Positions 7,377 to 17,136 are shown, counted from the stretch's first letter. The stretch: DNA of 64,000 bases from Candidatus Zymogenus saltonus (GCA_016929395.1 JAFGIX010000027.1:62001-126000); one strand, 5' to 3'. Numbers and translations are program-made. Notes: a model not told the origin generated them from the sequence alone.

Positions 7377-8681
7377 CTACCTGACCGCGTAGAGGAAGCC
7401 GTCGCCCCCGCCGAAATATATTGTGGAGTTGGAATCCACTCTCGCCACCGCGGGAGACGCCTTCACGGCGCCTCCGACCTTAAGCTTGGAAAGGAGGCTC
7501 CCGGTCTTCGAGTCAAGGGTGTAGAGGTGGCCGTCGTCGCTCCCGAAGATGACCGCCCCATCCAAGACGACCGGCGATGAGACCACCGCCCCCCCGGTCG
7601 TAAACCACCAGGCCTCCTCTCCCGTGGCCGCATTCAGGGCGTAGAGGTTTCCGTCTAAGCTCCCGAAATAGACCATCGCACCCGATCCGTCGCCCCCCTC
7701 CCCTTTTTTTGCCTTTTTTAATATTCCCCCCGATATTGTGGGGGAAGAGGTGACCCCGCCCCCGGTCCGAAAACGCCAGAGAAGCCCTCCCTTAAAGGCA
7801 TCCACGGCATAGAGGAATCCGTCGAAGCTCCCGAAGTAGACGACCCCGTTGAATATCCCAGGAGACGAGACCACGTCACCACCAGTCTCGAAGCGCCAGA
7901 GTAGCTCCCCGGACTTGGCCGAGAGGGCGTAGAGGCTGTCGTCGTTGCTTCCCACGTAAACCATGCCCAACCCCACCGCCGGCGACGAGAGGATCCAACC
8001 GCCGGTTTTGAAGCTCCACCGCTTCTCCGCCTTTTTTTCGTTTACGGCGTAAAGGTTGCCGTCCCAGCTCCCAAAAAAGAGCGAGCCTCCGTAAAGCGCC
8101 GGGGAAGACGTTATGCAGTCCTTGGTCTCGAACCGAAAGGATTCATCTCCTTTCTTGATCGATATAGCATAGAGGATACTGTCGCTTGATCCTATATATA
8201 TCATCCTCCTGCCGTACGCAGGCGACGAGAATATCTTCCCCCCCGTTTGAAACCGCCAAAGCTCGTCGCCGGTCCTTCCGTCAACGGCGTATATATTGCC
8301 GTCCGCACTCCCGAAGTACACCAGCCCCTCCCTGACCAGGGGAGATGAATAGAGGGGACCTCCTATCTTCCTCTTCCAAAAAACCTCCGATGGCGGGGCG
8401 ATCGTCGGACCTTCGTAGAAACCGGTGTGGAGGAAGTTTCCCCGAAACATCGGCACATACGGAATGGGAGCGCCGACCTCATCCCCACCAAAAACCATCC
8501 CACCGCTATCGGAATTATCGCCCCCCTCGACGGGACCGCTAAGAAAACCGGGAATGCGAATATATCTTTTCTCCGGCAGCAAGGTCAGCACATTTATCGC
8601 CAGGGCCGCCACAATCGCCGCAGAGGTCATGACCATAACGAAAGAGCGGCCGCCCTCCCTTGACCGTATCCCGTCAGACAT
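7377..8681 (-). CDS. Membrane-anchored PQQ-type beta-propeller protein (BamB-like)
   Basis: After an N-terminal membrane segment (about 14-35), the 434-residue protein consists of about eight repeats of the pattern VYFGSxDGxLYAVDxxTGxxLWRF. This is the tryptophan-docked PQQ_2/BamB propeller family. The blades are unusually regular, which may reflect recent internal duplication. No catalytic PQQ-dehydrogenase ligands are evident, so a scaffold or binding role outside the cytoplasmic membrane is likelier than an enzyme. It lies 190 bases upstream of the Ser/Thr kinase on the same strand. A related lipoprotein at 42499-43626 also neighbours a PP2C gene. Confidence 0.85.
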   Translation of the reverse strand: MSDGIRSREGGRSFVMVMTSAAIVAALAINVLTLLPEKRYIRIPGFLSGPVEGGDNSDSGGMVFGGDEVGAPIPYVPMFRGNFLHTGFYEGPTIAPPSEVFWKRKIGGPLYSSPLVREGLVYFGSADGNIYAVDGRTGDELWRFQTGGKIFSSPAYGRRMIYIGSSDSILYAISIKKGDESFRFETKDCITSSPALYGGSLFFGSWDGNLYAVNEKKAEKRWSFKTGGWILSSPAVGLGMVYVGSNDDSLYALSAKSGELLWRFETGGDVVSSPGIFNGVVYFGSFDGFLYAVDAFKGGLLWRFRTGGGVTSSPTISGGILKKAKKGEGGDGSGAMVYFGSLDGNLYALNAATGEEAWWFTTGGAVVSSPVVLDGAVIFGSDDGHLYTLDSKTGSLLSKLKVGGAVKASPAVARVDSNSTIYFGGGDGFLYAVR

Positions 8682-9096
8682 CAGAACCGGCCCCCTGAGT
8701 TTCCGATTTTAGACTTGTCATAGATAAAAGACGGGGCCTACCCGACCCCTTATAATTGTTTCAAAAAAACTTGGTTGAAACACAATCTGTCCTCTCACAT
8801 CGAAGCGCCGCGTATTGACCTGCCTGGGAAAATTATGTTCATCTCCATACATTAATACAATATCAAACTAAAACTCAAACTCAAACTATAAATTTGCCCC
8901 TTTTGCAGCTGAGTAATCTTCACGATCCACCGTATCTATTCAATAAGGAGTTCGAGACGCCTTTCAGCTCCATCCGATTATTTACATGCCCCCTCCGAAG
9001 AAACGCCCTTTTTAAAAATCAGCCTATACGTCCTCAATTGCCTATTCAAATCATCAACCTGTAATTGTCGGCACAGAACCACCGATATTTTGGCCG
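8682..9096. other. 415-base intergenic stretch
   Basis: This stretch lies downstream of the REC-PAS regulator gene and upstream of the propeller gene, both on the minus strand. It is AT-rich, with a short AAACTC triple repeat near 8870. No gene, clear terminator or convincing promoter was recognised. Confidence 0.4.
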
Positions 9097-10059
9097 CTAT
9101 TCATAAGATGAATAGTATGTGGCCTTACAGTCCGGACAGATGCCGTGAGAAAAGTCGGCCTCGGAGTTGTCCCTGATAAAAACCTCGAGTTGAATCCATT
9201 TCCCCTCTTTGTTTCTGATCTTCTTGCAGACGGCGCAGATGGGGATTATCCCGCTGAGCCTCTTCGCCTTTTCTATAGATCTCTTCAGCTCCACCAGTAT
9301 CTTCTTCTCCCAGTCGGCAAGTTCCCGCTTCGTAATGTCCCTCAATATCGCTATAATCACAACCTCGTCCTCGAGGCTCGCCGCACACGCGCTGACCTCG
9401 ACCGGGACAACTTCCCTATTATCGCCCATTACAAAAAAGTTTTCCAAAACCGGCTTTTTGCTTTTTAGAAGTTTTTTGATAAGCTTATTGAAGTTTTTGA
9501 TCTCATCTTCGGGGAAGAGCCTCGAGACGTCCATCTCAGAAAATCTATCGTTTGATATACCGAAGAACTCCTGAGCCCTTCTGTTCGTTTCGATTACCCC
9601 AAGGTTTAAAGCTTCAAAGATCAGCATCGGATCGTTTGCGCTCTCGAGAATCGTACGGTATTTCCGCTCGGATCGACGAAGTTGAACGCCGACGTGTTTG
9701 TTGTAGAGCGCCACCTCTATTGCCGCCTTCAGCGCTCTCTCCTGAAACGGCTTGACTATATATCCGAAGGGCTCGGTCTCTTTCGCCTTCATGATGTTTT
9801 CGTCGTCGGCAAAGGCGGTAAGAAATATAACCGGTATATCGAGGTCCTCCTTGACAATTCTGGACGCATCGATCCCGTCCATTTCCCCGGGCATGACGAT
9901 GTCCATGAGAATAAGATCCGGACTCAGTTTTTTCGCCTTATCCACCGCCTCTTTCCCCGAGGACGCCCTGCCCACAACATCGTATCCCATGGATGACAAC
10001 CTCTCCTCAAGCTGCATCGAGATTACAACTTCATCATCAACTACCAGTATCCTGGACAT
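9097..10059 (-). CDS. Response regulator: REC-PAS with C-terminal Cys-rich motif
   Basis: The receiver domain (first about 120 residues) shows VVDDE, phosphoacceptor LILMDIVMP and VKPF motifs. A PAS domain follows, and then the conserved tail with ICAVCKKIRNKEGKW and HGICPDC, known from many deltaproteobacterial PAS proteins. Its four Cys residues may bind metal. There is no DNA-binding or catalytic output. The start is set at 10059 by a strong AAGGAGGAGG site. The gene overlaps the end of the upstream hybrid kinase by 23 bases, so the two are translationally coupled, and that kinase is the likely phosphodonor. Confidence 0.9.
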   Translation of the reverse strand: MSRILVVDDEVVISMQLEERLSSMGYDVVGRASSGKEAVDKAKKLSPDLILMDIVMPGEMDGIDASRIVKEDLDIPVIFLTAFADDENIMKAKETEPFGYIVKPFQERALKAAIEVALYNKHVGVQLRRSERKYRTILESANDPMLIFEALNLGVIETNRRAQEFFGISNDRFSEMDVSRLFPEDEIKNFNKLIKKLLKSKKPVLENFFVMGDNREVVPVEVSACAASLEDEVVIIAILRDITKRELADWEKKILVELKRSIEKAKRLSGIIPICAVCKKIRNKEGKWIQLEVFIRDNSEADFSHGICPDCKATYYSSYE

Positions 10060-12568
10060 ATTTGCCCTCCTCCTTGAGCGCACTAAACTTAATCACAAAT
10101 TGAGTTCCACTGTCGCCTGATTCTACAAATATATCTCCCATCAGCTGTTCCCTGACGAGGTTCCTGACAAGCCTGAGACCCAAGCCATCGACCTCGTTAA
10201 TATCAAATCCCTCTGGCAATCCCACACCGTTATCCTTAACCACGACCGTAATAACGCCCTCGTCGGATTCCCTGATCGTGCACTCAAGGGTCCCCCTTTC
10301 CCCCTCTCCGAACGCGTGTTTGTAGGCGTTCGTAAACAGCTCATTCAGTATCAGGCTTAGAGGAATGGCCTGGGTCACGGGAATTGTAACGTCAAAGTCC
10401 TCGATAACTGGAATTATATTCGCGTTTCTCTTTGCGTGGACCACGGAAATGTAGTTTATCAGGTCTTGGGTGTGTTTAACAAGGTTTATTTTATCGAATC
10501 TCTCGCTCTGGTAGAGCTGGGAATGAATAAGGGCCATCGTGTGAATCCGCGAGCGGGCGTCATTGAACAGCTCGAAACTGTCCCTGCCGCCCATCCTCAT
10601 CATGTCCATATCGAGAAGTCCCGATATGATCTGCAGGTTGTTTTTGACCCTGTGATGAACCTCCTTCAAGAGAATCTCCTTTTCATCAAGAGACTGTTTT
10701 ATCTTCTGCTCGGCCAACTTCCTTTCCGTTATATCCTTAGTAAAATTCACCGTGGCAATGACATCTTTACCGTTGTCAAAAATGGGCGATATGGTCGCCT
10801 CTGTATATACCCCCGTCTCTTGATCAAACCCCTGTATTACAACGGGCTTTTTTGTCCTGATAACCTTTGTATGAGGGCAGTCGGGCAAGGGCGCCTTCAA
10901 TCCGTGCTCGAGCTCGTAACAGAGTTTTCCAACAATGTCCCTTGGATGCCTGTTCAGGGATTTGGCGAAGGCCATGTTCACCTTTATGTAACAATGATTT
11001 CTATCTATTATCGATATCTTGTCGGAGAAGGAATCGAAGGTAGTCTGCCATTCCTGGGCTGCCCCTATGATCTTCTCCACCCATTTCTTGCGAAAGGTTA
11101 CTTCGCTTACGACAACGACATACGACGCTGTTTTGCCGCTGCTATCAAACAGGGGGGTTATCTTAAACTCGGAATCAAAGGCGGTGCCGTCCTTTCTCAA
11201 GTTTTTCTTCTCCCCCGCCCATGTTTTACCGGAAGAAACCTTGCCGTACATCTTTTTCCGGTCCCGCTCCGAAACCTGCTCCGCATCCAGCGAATCGATG
11301 CCTTTGCCCAAAAGCTCCTCCTCCGAATAGCCGTACATCTTCCTTGCTGTGCCGTTGGCATATACGATTTTCAGATCGGCGTCGGTTACGATTATGGCAT
11401 CGGATACCTGTTCTGTGACGGCGCCTTGAAACTTCAAGGCCTTGTCAAGCTTCTTCCGATCCGTGATGTCGCGCAAGAGGATCAAGACCTCGTCTTCTCC
11501 GCTCACAGCCGTCCTGGCCTCAAAGTCCTTAGACCCCTTCACGAGCATCGGCATCCGGCACTCCATTACCTGAACATCCCCGCTTTCGAGACAGCTTTTG
11601 ACAGAGCCCATAAGCCTTTCACTCATATATTCGGACAGTATCTCTTCAATCCTCCTTCCTATAATCTTCTCCGGCCTTGCGGAAAGGCTTTCCAAACCGG
11701 TGCTGTGAAAATCCAGGAATTTGCCGTCCCTTGAGATACGAAAGACAATGTCCGGAAGCGTCTTTAAAAGGGCCTTGTTTCTCCCTTCGCTCTCCTTCAG
11801 CGACGCCTCGGTACCAACCCGCCCGGTGACATCCTCGGTATGGAGCAAAACGAGGTCCGGGGGAACGTATGTATAGCTTAAAGCGAGGTGTCTTCCCTTC
11901 CCGAGAATATCGCATCCCCCGGTCATCTCCCGCTTCACCGTTGACTTCCTTCTGTAGCAGTTGTACAGGTCCCTCAATATCTCCTTGTCTTTATCGAATA
12001 TCTCGCTTGCCGCCATTCCCAGATAATTGGAGATCTTTCCATCGGTGGCCGTTAAGGCGGCGTCGTTGTAGTTAATAAGGATAAAACCCTCCTTCCTCTT
12101 TTGCCATGTATATGTGGGGATCGGAATCCCCATATATTGGGCCCTAATCTTCAGCTTCGACTCACTCAGCTTCGCCTCGGTCTCCACCCTCAAGACCGCA
12201 TATGAGAGCGCCCTGACGAGGAGTCCCGGTGTAATCTCCCTCTTGAAAAGGTAGTCCTGTGCACCCCTCGTAACCGCCTCCGTGGCGGTCACCTCATCTT
12301 CGACCGACGTAAGAACCACGATCGGCGTGTTCCCGGCCCTGTCCCTAATGGTGAGAAACGTCGAGAGACCCCCGCTGTCGGACAACAGCAGATCCAACAG
12401 CACCACGTCGATTCCCCCCTCCGCCAAGCGTTTTATCCCCTTGTCAAGACTTGGTCTATGCTCCACGGTAAAGGACTTCCCCTTGGCGTCTTTTATCATA
12501 TTCTCGATCAGCCGGGCATAGCCGAGGTCGTCCTCTATCAACAACACATTAATATGCTTCTTTCTCAT
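10037..12568 (-). CDS. Hybrid sensor kinase: REC-multiple PAS-HisKA_2/HATPase
   Basis: The protein (about 843 residues) starts with a receiver domain (LLIEDD, VLLDLLLSD). Four or so PAS domains follow, and then a HisKA_2-type dimerisation box (EVHHRVKNNLQIISGLLDMD) with the phosphorylated His. The HATPase domain has NELFTNAYKHAF, DNGVGLP and DGLGLRLV. HisKA_2 kinases typically phosphorylate stand-alone receivers, here probably the coupled regulator at 9097. No membrane segment is visible, so it should sense cytoplasmic or redox cues through PAS. The ATG at 12568 with GGAGAG upstream is preferred to the longer frame starting at 12604. The N-terminal REC-PAS half resembles the proteins at 13493, 58570 and 60520. 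Confidence 0.92.
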   Translation of the reverse strand: MRKKHINVLLIEDDLGYARLIENMIKDAKGKSFTVEHRPSLDKGIKRLAEGGIDVVLLDLLLSDSGGLSTFLTIRDRAGNTPIVVLTSVEDEVTATEAVTRGAQDYLFKREITPGLLVRALSYAVLRVETEAKLSESKLKIRAQYMGIPIPTYTWQKRKEGFILINYNDAALTATDGKISNYLGMAASEIFDKDKEILRDLYNCYRRKSTVKREMTGGCDILGKGRHLALSYTYVPPDLVLLHTEDVTGRVGTEASLKESEGRNKALLKTLPDIVFRISRDGKFLDFHSTGLESLSARPEKIIGRRIEEILSEYMSERLMGSVKSCLESGDVQVMECRMPMLVKGSKDFEARTAVSGEDEVLILLRDITDRKKLDKALKFQGAVTEQVSDAIIVTDADLKIVYANGTARKMYGYSEEELLGKGIDSLDAEQVSERDRKKMYGKVSSGKTWAGEKKNLRKDGTAFDSEFKITPLFDSSGKTASYVVVVSEVTFRKKWVEKIIGAAQEWQTTFDSFSDKISIIDRNHCYIKVNMAFAKSLNRHPRDIVGKLCYELEHGLKAPLPDCPHTKVIRTKKPVVIQGFDQETGVYTEATISPIFDNGKDVIATVNFTKDITERKLAEQKIKQSLDEKEILLKEVHHRVKNNLQIISGLLDMDMMRMGGRDSFELFNDARSRIHTMALIHSQLYQSERFDKINLVKHTQDLINYISVVHAKRNANIIPVIEDFDVTIPVTQAIPLSLILNELFTNAYKHAFGEGERGTLECTIRESDEGVITVVVKDNGVGLPEGFDINEVDGLGLRLVRNLVREQLMGDIFVESGDSGTQFVIKFSALKEEGKYVQDTGS

Positions 12569-12604
12569 CCGACTCTCCATCCATACATATCTATGGGCGG
12601 TCAA

Positions 12605-13492
12605 TCCCCAAAAGACCTCCCTGCCGACACCTCCCCCTTAAGCACCCCAAAACTCCATCGCCCGTTAAATAAAATTTCCCCTTTATCGTAACGTTATGGG
12701 CGGATAATTCCATAAAGTAAAAAACCGCCTTGCGGCGGTCCAAAAAGAACATCGATAAAAATAGATACCGAATCATTCAATTACTGCTTTAAAAAATGAA
12801 CCCCGCAAAAACGAACAACAATATCATGCCATCCATATGAACTCTCCAATCCCACCGAAGACCTTTAAATCCCTACTTTCTAAAAAGACCGTTATATCTA
12901 TCGGCCTATTGGCCCATCCACCCATCCGCCCATCGACCCACCGGACCGCCAAAACCGGATTATAAGACCGCCGTCGGAAACAGGGAAACAAGGCATCATC
13001 AGACAGCTTTTTCAAGCCTCATCAGAAATAATCGATAAAATTACCGCGAATCAGCGAGGTGAATATCTATGGTCTCTCCTTACTCTTCACAGATCTACCA
13101 TAGAAAAATTTGATATAGGAGTAAATTGGTTCACGGGAGCGTTACGGTTGACTCAAGTCAAATATTACTAAAAATCTGGAAACGTTGTCAAATCCTTTTT
13201 TTTCTCCCCCGAAATTGCATGACCACCTTTAAAAACTTCGTGGAAACAACCGCTTAAAAAGAATACATACATAACCGATCCTCCCTTCCCCCAAATCCCA
13301 TCCTCCCCAATTCGCCCCCTACCCCAGTCGAATTTTCCCTCATTCCCAATCCCCCCGACTCCCTTTTTTTATATCGTTTCCCCTGATGTTGAAAACGAGG
13401 GCAATGCCCCCGCCCAACCTATTCCCCCCACCTATTCAATCACTCAAAACCACCCCATCCGCCCCATCCCGCCGATCCCTTCCATCCCGATC
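12605..13492. other. 888-base non-coding stretch with hairpins and pyrimidine-rich DNA
   Basis: No credible gene is seen; short minus-strand frames lack family features. It holds a minus-strand terminator (12717-12740), short CCATCCAC-like repeats near 12910-12950, and an 8-base inverted repeat TCTATGGT/ACCATAGA (13066-13104). It also holds a TTGACT-CA-AGTCAA palindrome (13148-13161) and a C/T-rich tract from about 13280 to 13490. Its length could hide a small RNA. Confidence 0.5.
12717..12740 (-). terminator. Orphan rho-independent terminator
   Basis: On the minus strand ACCGCC-GCAA-GGCGGT is followed directly by TTTTTT, a textbook intrinsic terminator. The nearest upstream minus-strand gene ends at 13493, about 750 bases away, so it may end a short transcript from the gap or a long 3' untranslated region. 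Confidence 0.7.
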
Positions 13493-15601
13493 TCAAACCT
13501 TCTTTTTATCGTTGGTCTTATATCCCTTCTCCCTGTACATGGCAACGTCCGCGGCCCTGATAAATTCCTCGATGGCAATATCTTCCGTAAGGATTTCGAT
13601 CCCGAAGCTTATTCCTATATCTTTAAATGTCTTGGATACCTCCCTCTCGATACGCTTTGCCACCTCCAAGGCGTCCTCCTTTTTTGCGTTCGGGAGGATC
13701 ACGGCAAATTCGTCTCCGCCGTACCTGAACGCCGCGTCGCTCTCCCTCCTCACGGATTTCTTTGTGATCTCCCCGATCTCCCTCAAGACATCGTCGCCCT
13801 TCTGATGCCCGTATCTATCGTTATATTGTTTAAAGTTATCAAGGTCGAATATCATCAGACATATGGGGTAGGACATCCTCCTGGCCTTTGCCGCCTCCTC
13901 CTCGATCTTTCTGTAGAAATAGCGCTGGTTATAGAGTCCCGTAAGGCTGTCGGTGATGGAGAGCGTCCATAGCTCCTCCTCCAGCTTCTTTCGGTTGGTA
14001 ATATCGACCAGGGAGCCCATTATGGAGATCGGCTTTTCCTCCTCGTCGATAACGAGGCTCGCCGAGAGCTGGACGTTGAACAGGGAGCCGTCCTTCTTCC
14101 TTGCGAGCACCTCCCCGACCCAGCTCTCCATCCCATCCTGGGAATCTATACTTTCCCTGATCCTCCCCTCGTCGTACCAGATCTCCTCCCAGGACAACCC
14201 AATGACCTCGGAGATGTCGTCGTACCCCCACATATTCAGGAACGAGGGATTGACATAGGTGACGATCCCGTTTAGATCAAAGAGCACTATGGCGCTGATG
14301 GAGGACTTCATCGCCCAGTCGCTGATCCTCATCGTCCTCTCTGTTTCCTTTTGTTCCGTAATGTCCCTGGAGATCAGGATGATACTGTTAATCTCTCCTT
14401 CGGAGTCCCTGACCGGATAGAAATATCCCTCCACCCAGCGTTTAACGATCTTGGGGGATTCGGTCGTAACATACTCCACCGGAGGAATGACCGTCTCTTC
14501 CCCTGAAAACGCCCTTTCGACATAAGACATAACCCCGAGTCTCTCGAGCTGCTCGTCCTCGAGAATGTTGTAGTCTTTTAGATCGTCCAGAGAACCTTCC
14601 CAAAGCTTCTCCCAGGAACGATTGACATTTACGATCTTGCCTTCGGTATTCATAACCTGGATGCTGAAAGGCGACTGCTCTATCATCCTCTTGAACTGCT
14701 CTTCGCTCTTGCGCAGGGCCTCCTCCACTTTCTTCCGCTCCTCTATCTCCAATTCCAGTTTTTCGTTTATCTCCGAAAGCTCCTTCATCCGTTTCTTGAT
14801 ATCGACCTCGAGGTTATCCCTCGACTTCTTGAGCTCTTCCTCGGCCTTTTTCCTGTCGGTAATATCCTCCGTGAATACGAAGACGGATTCGGGGGAGGCC
14901 GGCATCATAGTGACCGTCAGGAATCTCGTTTTCTTCAAACTCCTGTAGCTGTACTCGTAATCCTTTTTTATTACGATATTCTTTTTCAGGCAGCGGGCGA
15001 TCTCCCGGACGATCTCCGGCTTGTCGGAATGGAGCTCCTCCGCTCTTATATTCAACATCTCATCGATCTTTCCCCCGGTAATCTCCCGCGCGGCCCTGTT
15101 GTAGTCCACCAGTATGAAATCCCCATCGGAGAGACGCCATGTATATGAAGGAAGGGGAAACCCCATAAAGAGCGTGCGAAGCTTCTCCTCGGAATTCCTG
15201 ATCTCCTCTCCGGCCTTCCTCCTCTCCATGACATACCTGAGCGAGCGAATGAGATTGTCCGGCCTTACATCGATCTTGAACAGGTACTCGTCCGCACCCT
15301 TATTGAGCGCCTCCAGCGCCAATTTTTCATCGTCCAGGGACGTTATTATCACGATCGGGATTTCCGCGGCCTCACCCTTGATCTTCAAGAATGTGTCGAG
15401 GCCGCTGGAATCGGGGAGCATCAGGTCAAGGAGTATGATTCCGACGTCTTTCTTGGCCAGGTATTTAATCGCCTTTTCGATCGATTCGGCGTGAAGGAGA
15501 TCGAACGAAGCCGTCACCGTGTCCTCGAATATCTCTCTAATCAGATTCGCGTATACCTGATCATCCTCGACGAGGAGGACTAATGTCGGTCCATCTTTCA
15601 T
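13493..15601 (-). CDS. Diguanylate cyclase: REC-three PAS-GGDEF
   Basis: The 702-residue protein has a receiver domain (residues about 5-120, with ILLDLMLPDSSG), a PAS domain and a coiled coil (about 250-300). Two further PAS domains and a GGDEF domain follow, with intact GGDEF at 628-632. A product-inhibition I-site (RESD) sits five residues before it, so it should synthesise cyclic di-GMP with feedback control. No membrane segment is present. The REC-PAS half is paralogous to the hybrid kinase at 10037 and the cyclases at 58570 and 60520. The cognate kinase is unknown. The phosphoacceptor Asp lies in the LLDLMLPD segment. Confidence 0.94.
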   Translation of the reverse strand: MKDGPTLVLLVEDDQVYANLIREIFEDTVTASFDLLHAESIEKAIKYLAKKDVGIILLDLMLPDSSGLDTFLKIKGEAAEIPIVIITSLDDEKLALEALNKGADEYLFKIDVRPDNLIRSLRYVMERRKAGEEIRNSEEKLRTLFMGFPLPSYTWRLSDGDFILVDYNRAAREITGGKIDEMLNIRAEELHSDKPEIVREIARCLKKNIVIKKDYEYSYRSLKKTRFLTVTMMPASPESVFVFTEDITDRKKAEEELKKSRDNLEVDIKKRMKELSEINEKLELEIEERKKVEEALRKSEEQFKRMIEQSPFSIQVMNTEGKIVNVNRSWEKLWEGSLDDLKDYNILEDEQLERLGVMSYVERAFSGEETVIPPVEYVTTESPKIVKRWVEGYFYPVRDSEGEINSIILISRDITEQKETERTMRISDWAMKSSISAIVLFDLNGIVTYVNPSFLNMWGYDDISEVIGLSWEEIWYDEGRIRESIDSQDGMESWVGEVLARKKDGSLFNVQLSASLVIDEEEKPISIMGSLVDITNRKKLEEELWTLSITDSLTGLYNQRYFYRKIEEEAAKARRMSYPICLMIFDLDNFKQYNDRYGHQKGDDVLREIGEITKKSVRRESDAAFRYGGDEFAVILPNAKKEDALEVAKRIEREVSKTFKDIGISFGIEILTEDIAIEEFIRAADVAMYREKGYKTNDKKKV

Positions 15602-16076
15602 TATAAATACATCTTATCCAGAATTCCGGCTTGGTTAAAAAGCGCCAATCCCAAAAGCCTTAACAATTACTATTATACAACAAAAACCGTCCTTTTGTAT
15701 TGGAACCTCAAGGTCGCTAAAACTACAAGGCCCTCCCAGACTCACGAAAAAATACAGCCGGCATATCGTTATTAAAAAAGCGGCGGCAAAACGACAATCC
15801 CCCAAGCATTCTTTCCCTCTATAGACAAAACGAAATGGAAGTTGTTTCCCTAAACAGGTGGCCGCTTTTCACTTTATCATAACTTTCCCTACATACTAAA
15901 TATAATCAAAAATGTACAACAAAACAGTACTCGAATAATCGGATCTGATGCGGAAACACGGTTTCGGATTGACTTGGTTTTTTTAATATGAACAGCGTGA
16001 GATGGAAGTGACAACAATCACAAAACTCAGCTTATTAAGTTGGAATGACTCTGATCGCAATTTGAAAAGGATGCTG
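15602..16076. other. 475-base gap between the diguanylate cyclase start and the pyrE end
   Basis: This must hold the minus-strand promoter of the cyclase and any pyrE terminator, but no strong consensus of either was recognised. It is AT-rich without a supported reading frame. Confidence 0.4.
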
Positions 16077-16745
16077 TTATTCTTTCGGATAATCCACAAA
16101 CCTCTTCAGCTCAACGAGAACCTCCGCCGAAATTCCCAAGCCGTCTGCGCCCGCGGCTTCGATATGCTCGATAATATCGATTACGGATATCAAGGAGCTG
16201 ACCTTAACGTTGCATTTATCCTCAATGACCTTCGAGAACACCCTTCCGTCCCCGCCCCTCTCCATCCTGTCCACGACCACCAAAATCCCAACCACCTCTG
16301 CCTTCGTCTCCCCCTCCAGCCGATCTATCGCATCTATCTTCGTCTTGCCGTCCGTTATGACGTCATCAACGAGAAGGACTCGCTTCCCCTCAAGATCGGT
16401 CCCGATGAAATCGCCCCCCTCCCCGTGCGTCTTGCTCTCCTTCCTGTCGTAGGCGAATCCCTTGACGACATCGTATCTCTCGTAGAGAGACGAGGTCAGT
16501 GCCGATGCCAAAACGATTCCCTTGTAGGCGGGGCCGAAGACCACGTCGAAGCCTTCAAGGCCGGTATCCGCCTTAATCTTGTCGGCCATCAAGCCCGCAA
16601 GCTCCGAGATCGCCCTGCCGTCGGCCAAATCGCCGAGGTTGACGAAGTAGGGCGACATCCTTCCGCTCTTGAGCCTGAACTCTCCGAAGCGGACCGCCCC
16701 GCTCGTCAGAAGCAACCCGATTGTTCTCCTCTTCAGTTCTTCCAT
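16077..16745 (-). CDS. pyrE: Orotate phosphoribosyltransferase
   Basis: The 222-residue protein has the type I phosphoribosyltransferase signature VLLVDDVITDGKT at 123-135, and FKLSSGR-like and FGPAYKG segments typical of PyrE. It converts orotate and PRPP to orotidine monophosphate in de novo pyrimidine synthesis. The length and motif order are normal. No strong ribosome binding site precedes the ATG. It stands alone, without other pyr genes in the window. The inserted segment SKTHGEGGDFIG before the PRPP loop matches the flexible catalytic loop region. Confidence 0.95.
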   Translation of the reverse strand: MEELKRRTIGLLLTSGAVRFGEFRLKSGRMSPYFVNLGDLADGRAISELAGLMADKIKADTGLEGFDVVFGPAYKGIVLASALTSSLYERYDVVKGFAYDRKESKTHGEGGDFIGTDLEGKRVLLVDDVITDGKTKIDAIDRLEGETKAEVVGILVVVDRMERGGDGRVFSKVIEDKCNVKVSSLISVIDIIEHIEAAGADGLGISAEVLVELKRFVDYPKE

Positions 16746-17082
16746 GGTAATTAGAAAAAGTTCAATAATTGAATTTGTTTACAATCAGCGCGGCTAAAAA
16801 AACTTCCTCTCATAAAGAGCAATTTTTAATCACATCCCAAAAATAATCACATTCCAAAGTGTCCCTATCGAATTACCGCCGCGGCACCCATATTTACGGC
16901 CGAAAACTCCTCCGTCCCGAAAGCGGAGAGCGCGGCCCGCCCTATACTTGCTATCGATTATACCTCCTCCTCATCGGCCGCTGATCAAGAAATTAGATTT
17001 TCTTTAAAGATTATCAGATAACGGTTACTATTTCAAGTTGTTTTAAATCGAACTTTAAAAGTTGGAAAGCCTTATATTTTTC

Positions 17083-17111
17083 TTGACATATTTTACGGTC
17101 GGTGCTAAAAA
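17083..17111 (+). promoter_or_regulatory. Promoter of the acyl-CoA dehydrogenase gene
   Basis: TTGACA (17083-17088), a 17-base spacer and TAAAAA (17106-17111) give a good sigma70 match. The predicted start falls at about 17118, right at the operator 17119-17136. Confidence 0.55.
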
Positions 17112-17118
17112 TGTGTGG

Positions 17119-17136
17119 TGAATGACTATTCATTCA
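17119..17136. promoter_or_regulatory. FadR-type (TetR family) operator
   Basis: TGAATGACTATTCATTCA is a perfect 7-base inverted repeat with a 4-base centre. It fits the known Bacillus FadR box TGAATGAMTANTCATTCA at every position. It lies immediately after the promoter -10 box and before an acyl-CoA dehydrogenase gene. Family knowledge says FadR releases such boxes when long-chain acyl-CoA accumulates. Confidence 0.8.

Noticed and set aside
10436-11734. 432-codon plus-strand frame opposite the hybrid kinase
   Set aside because: It is antisense to a kinase with intact PAS and HisKA_2 motifs and has no ribosome binding site or family features.
12824-13015. 63-codon minus-strand frame in the long gap
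   Set aside because: It is coded partly by short CCATCCAC-type repeats, lacks a ribosome binding site and has no recognisable domain.
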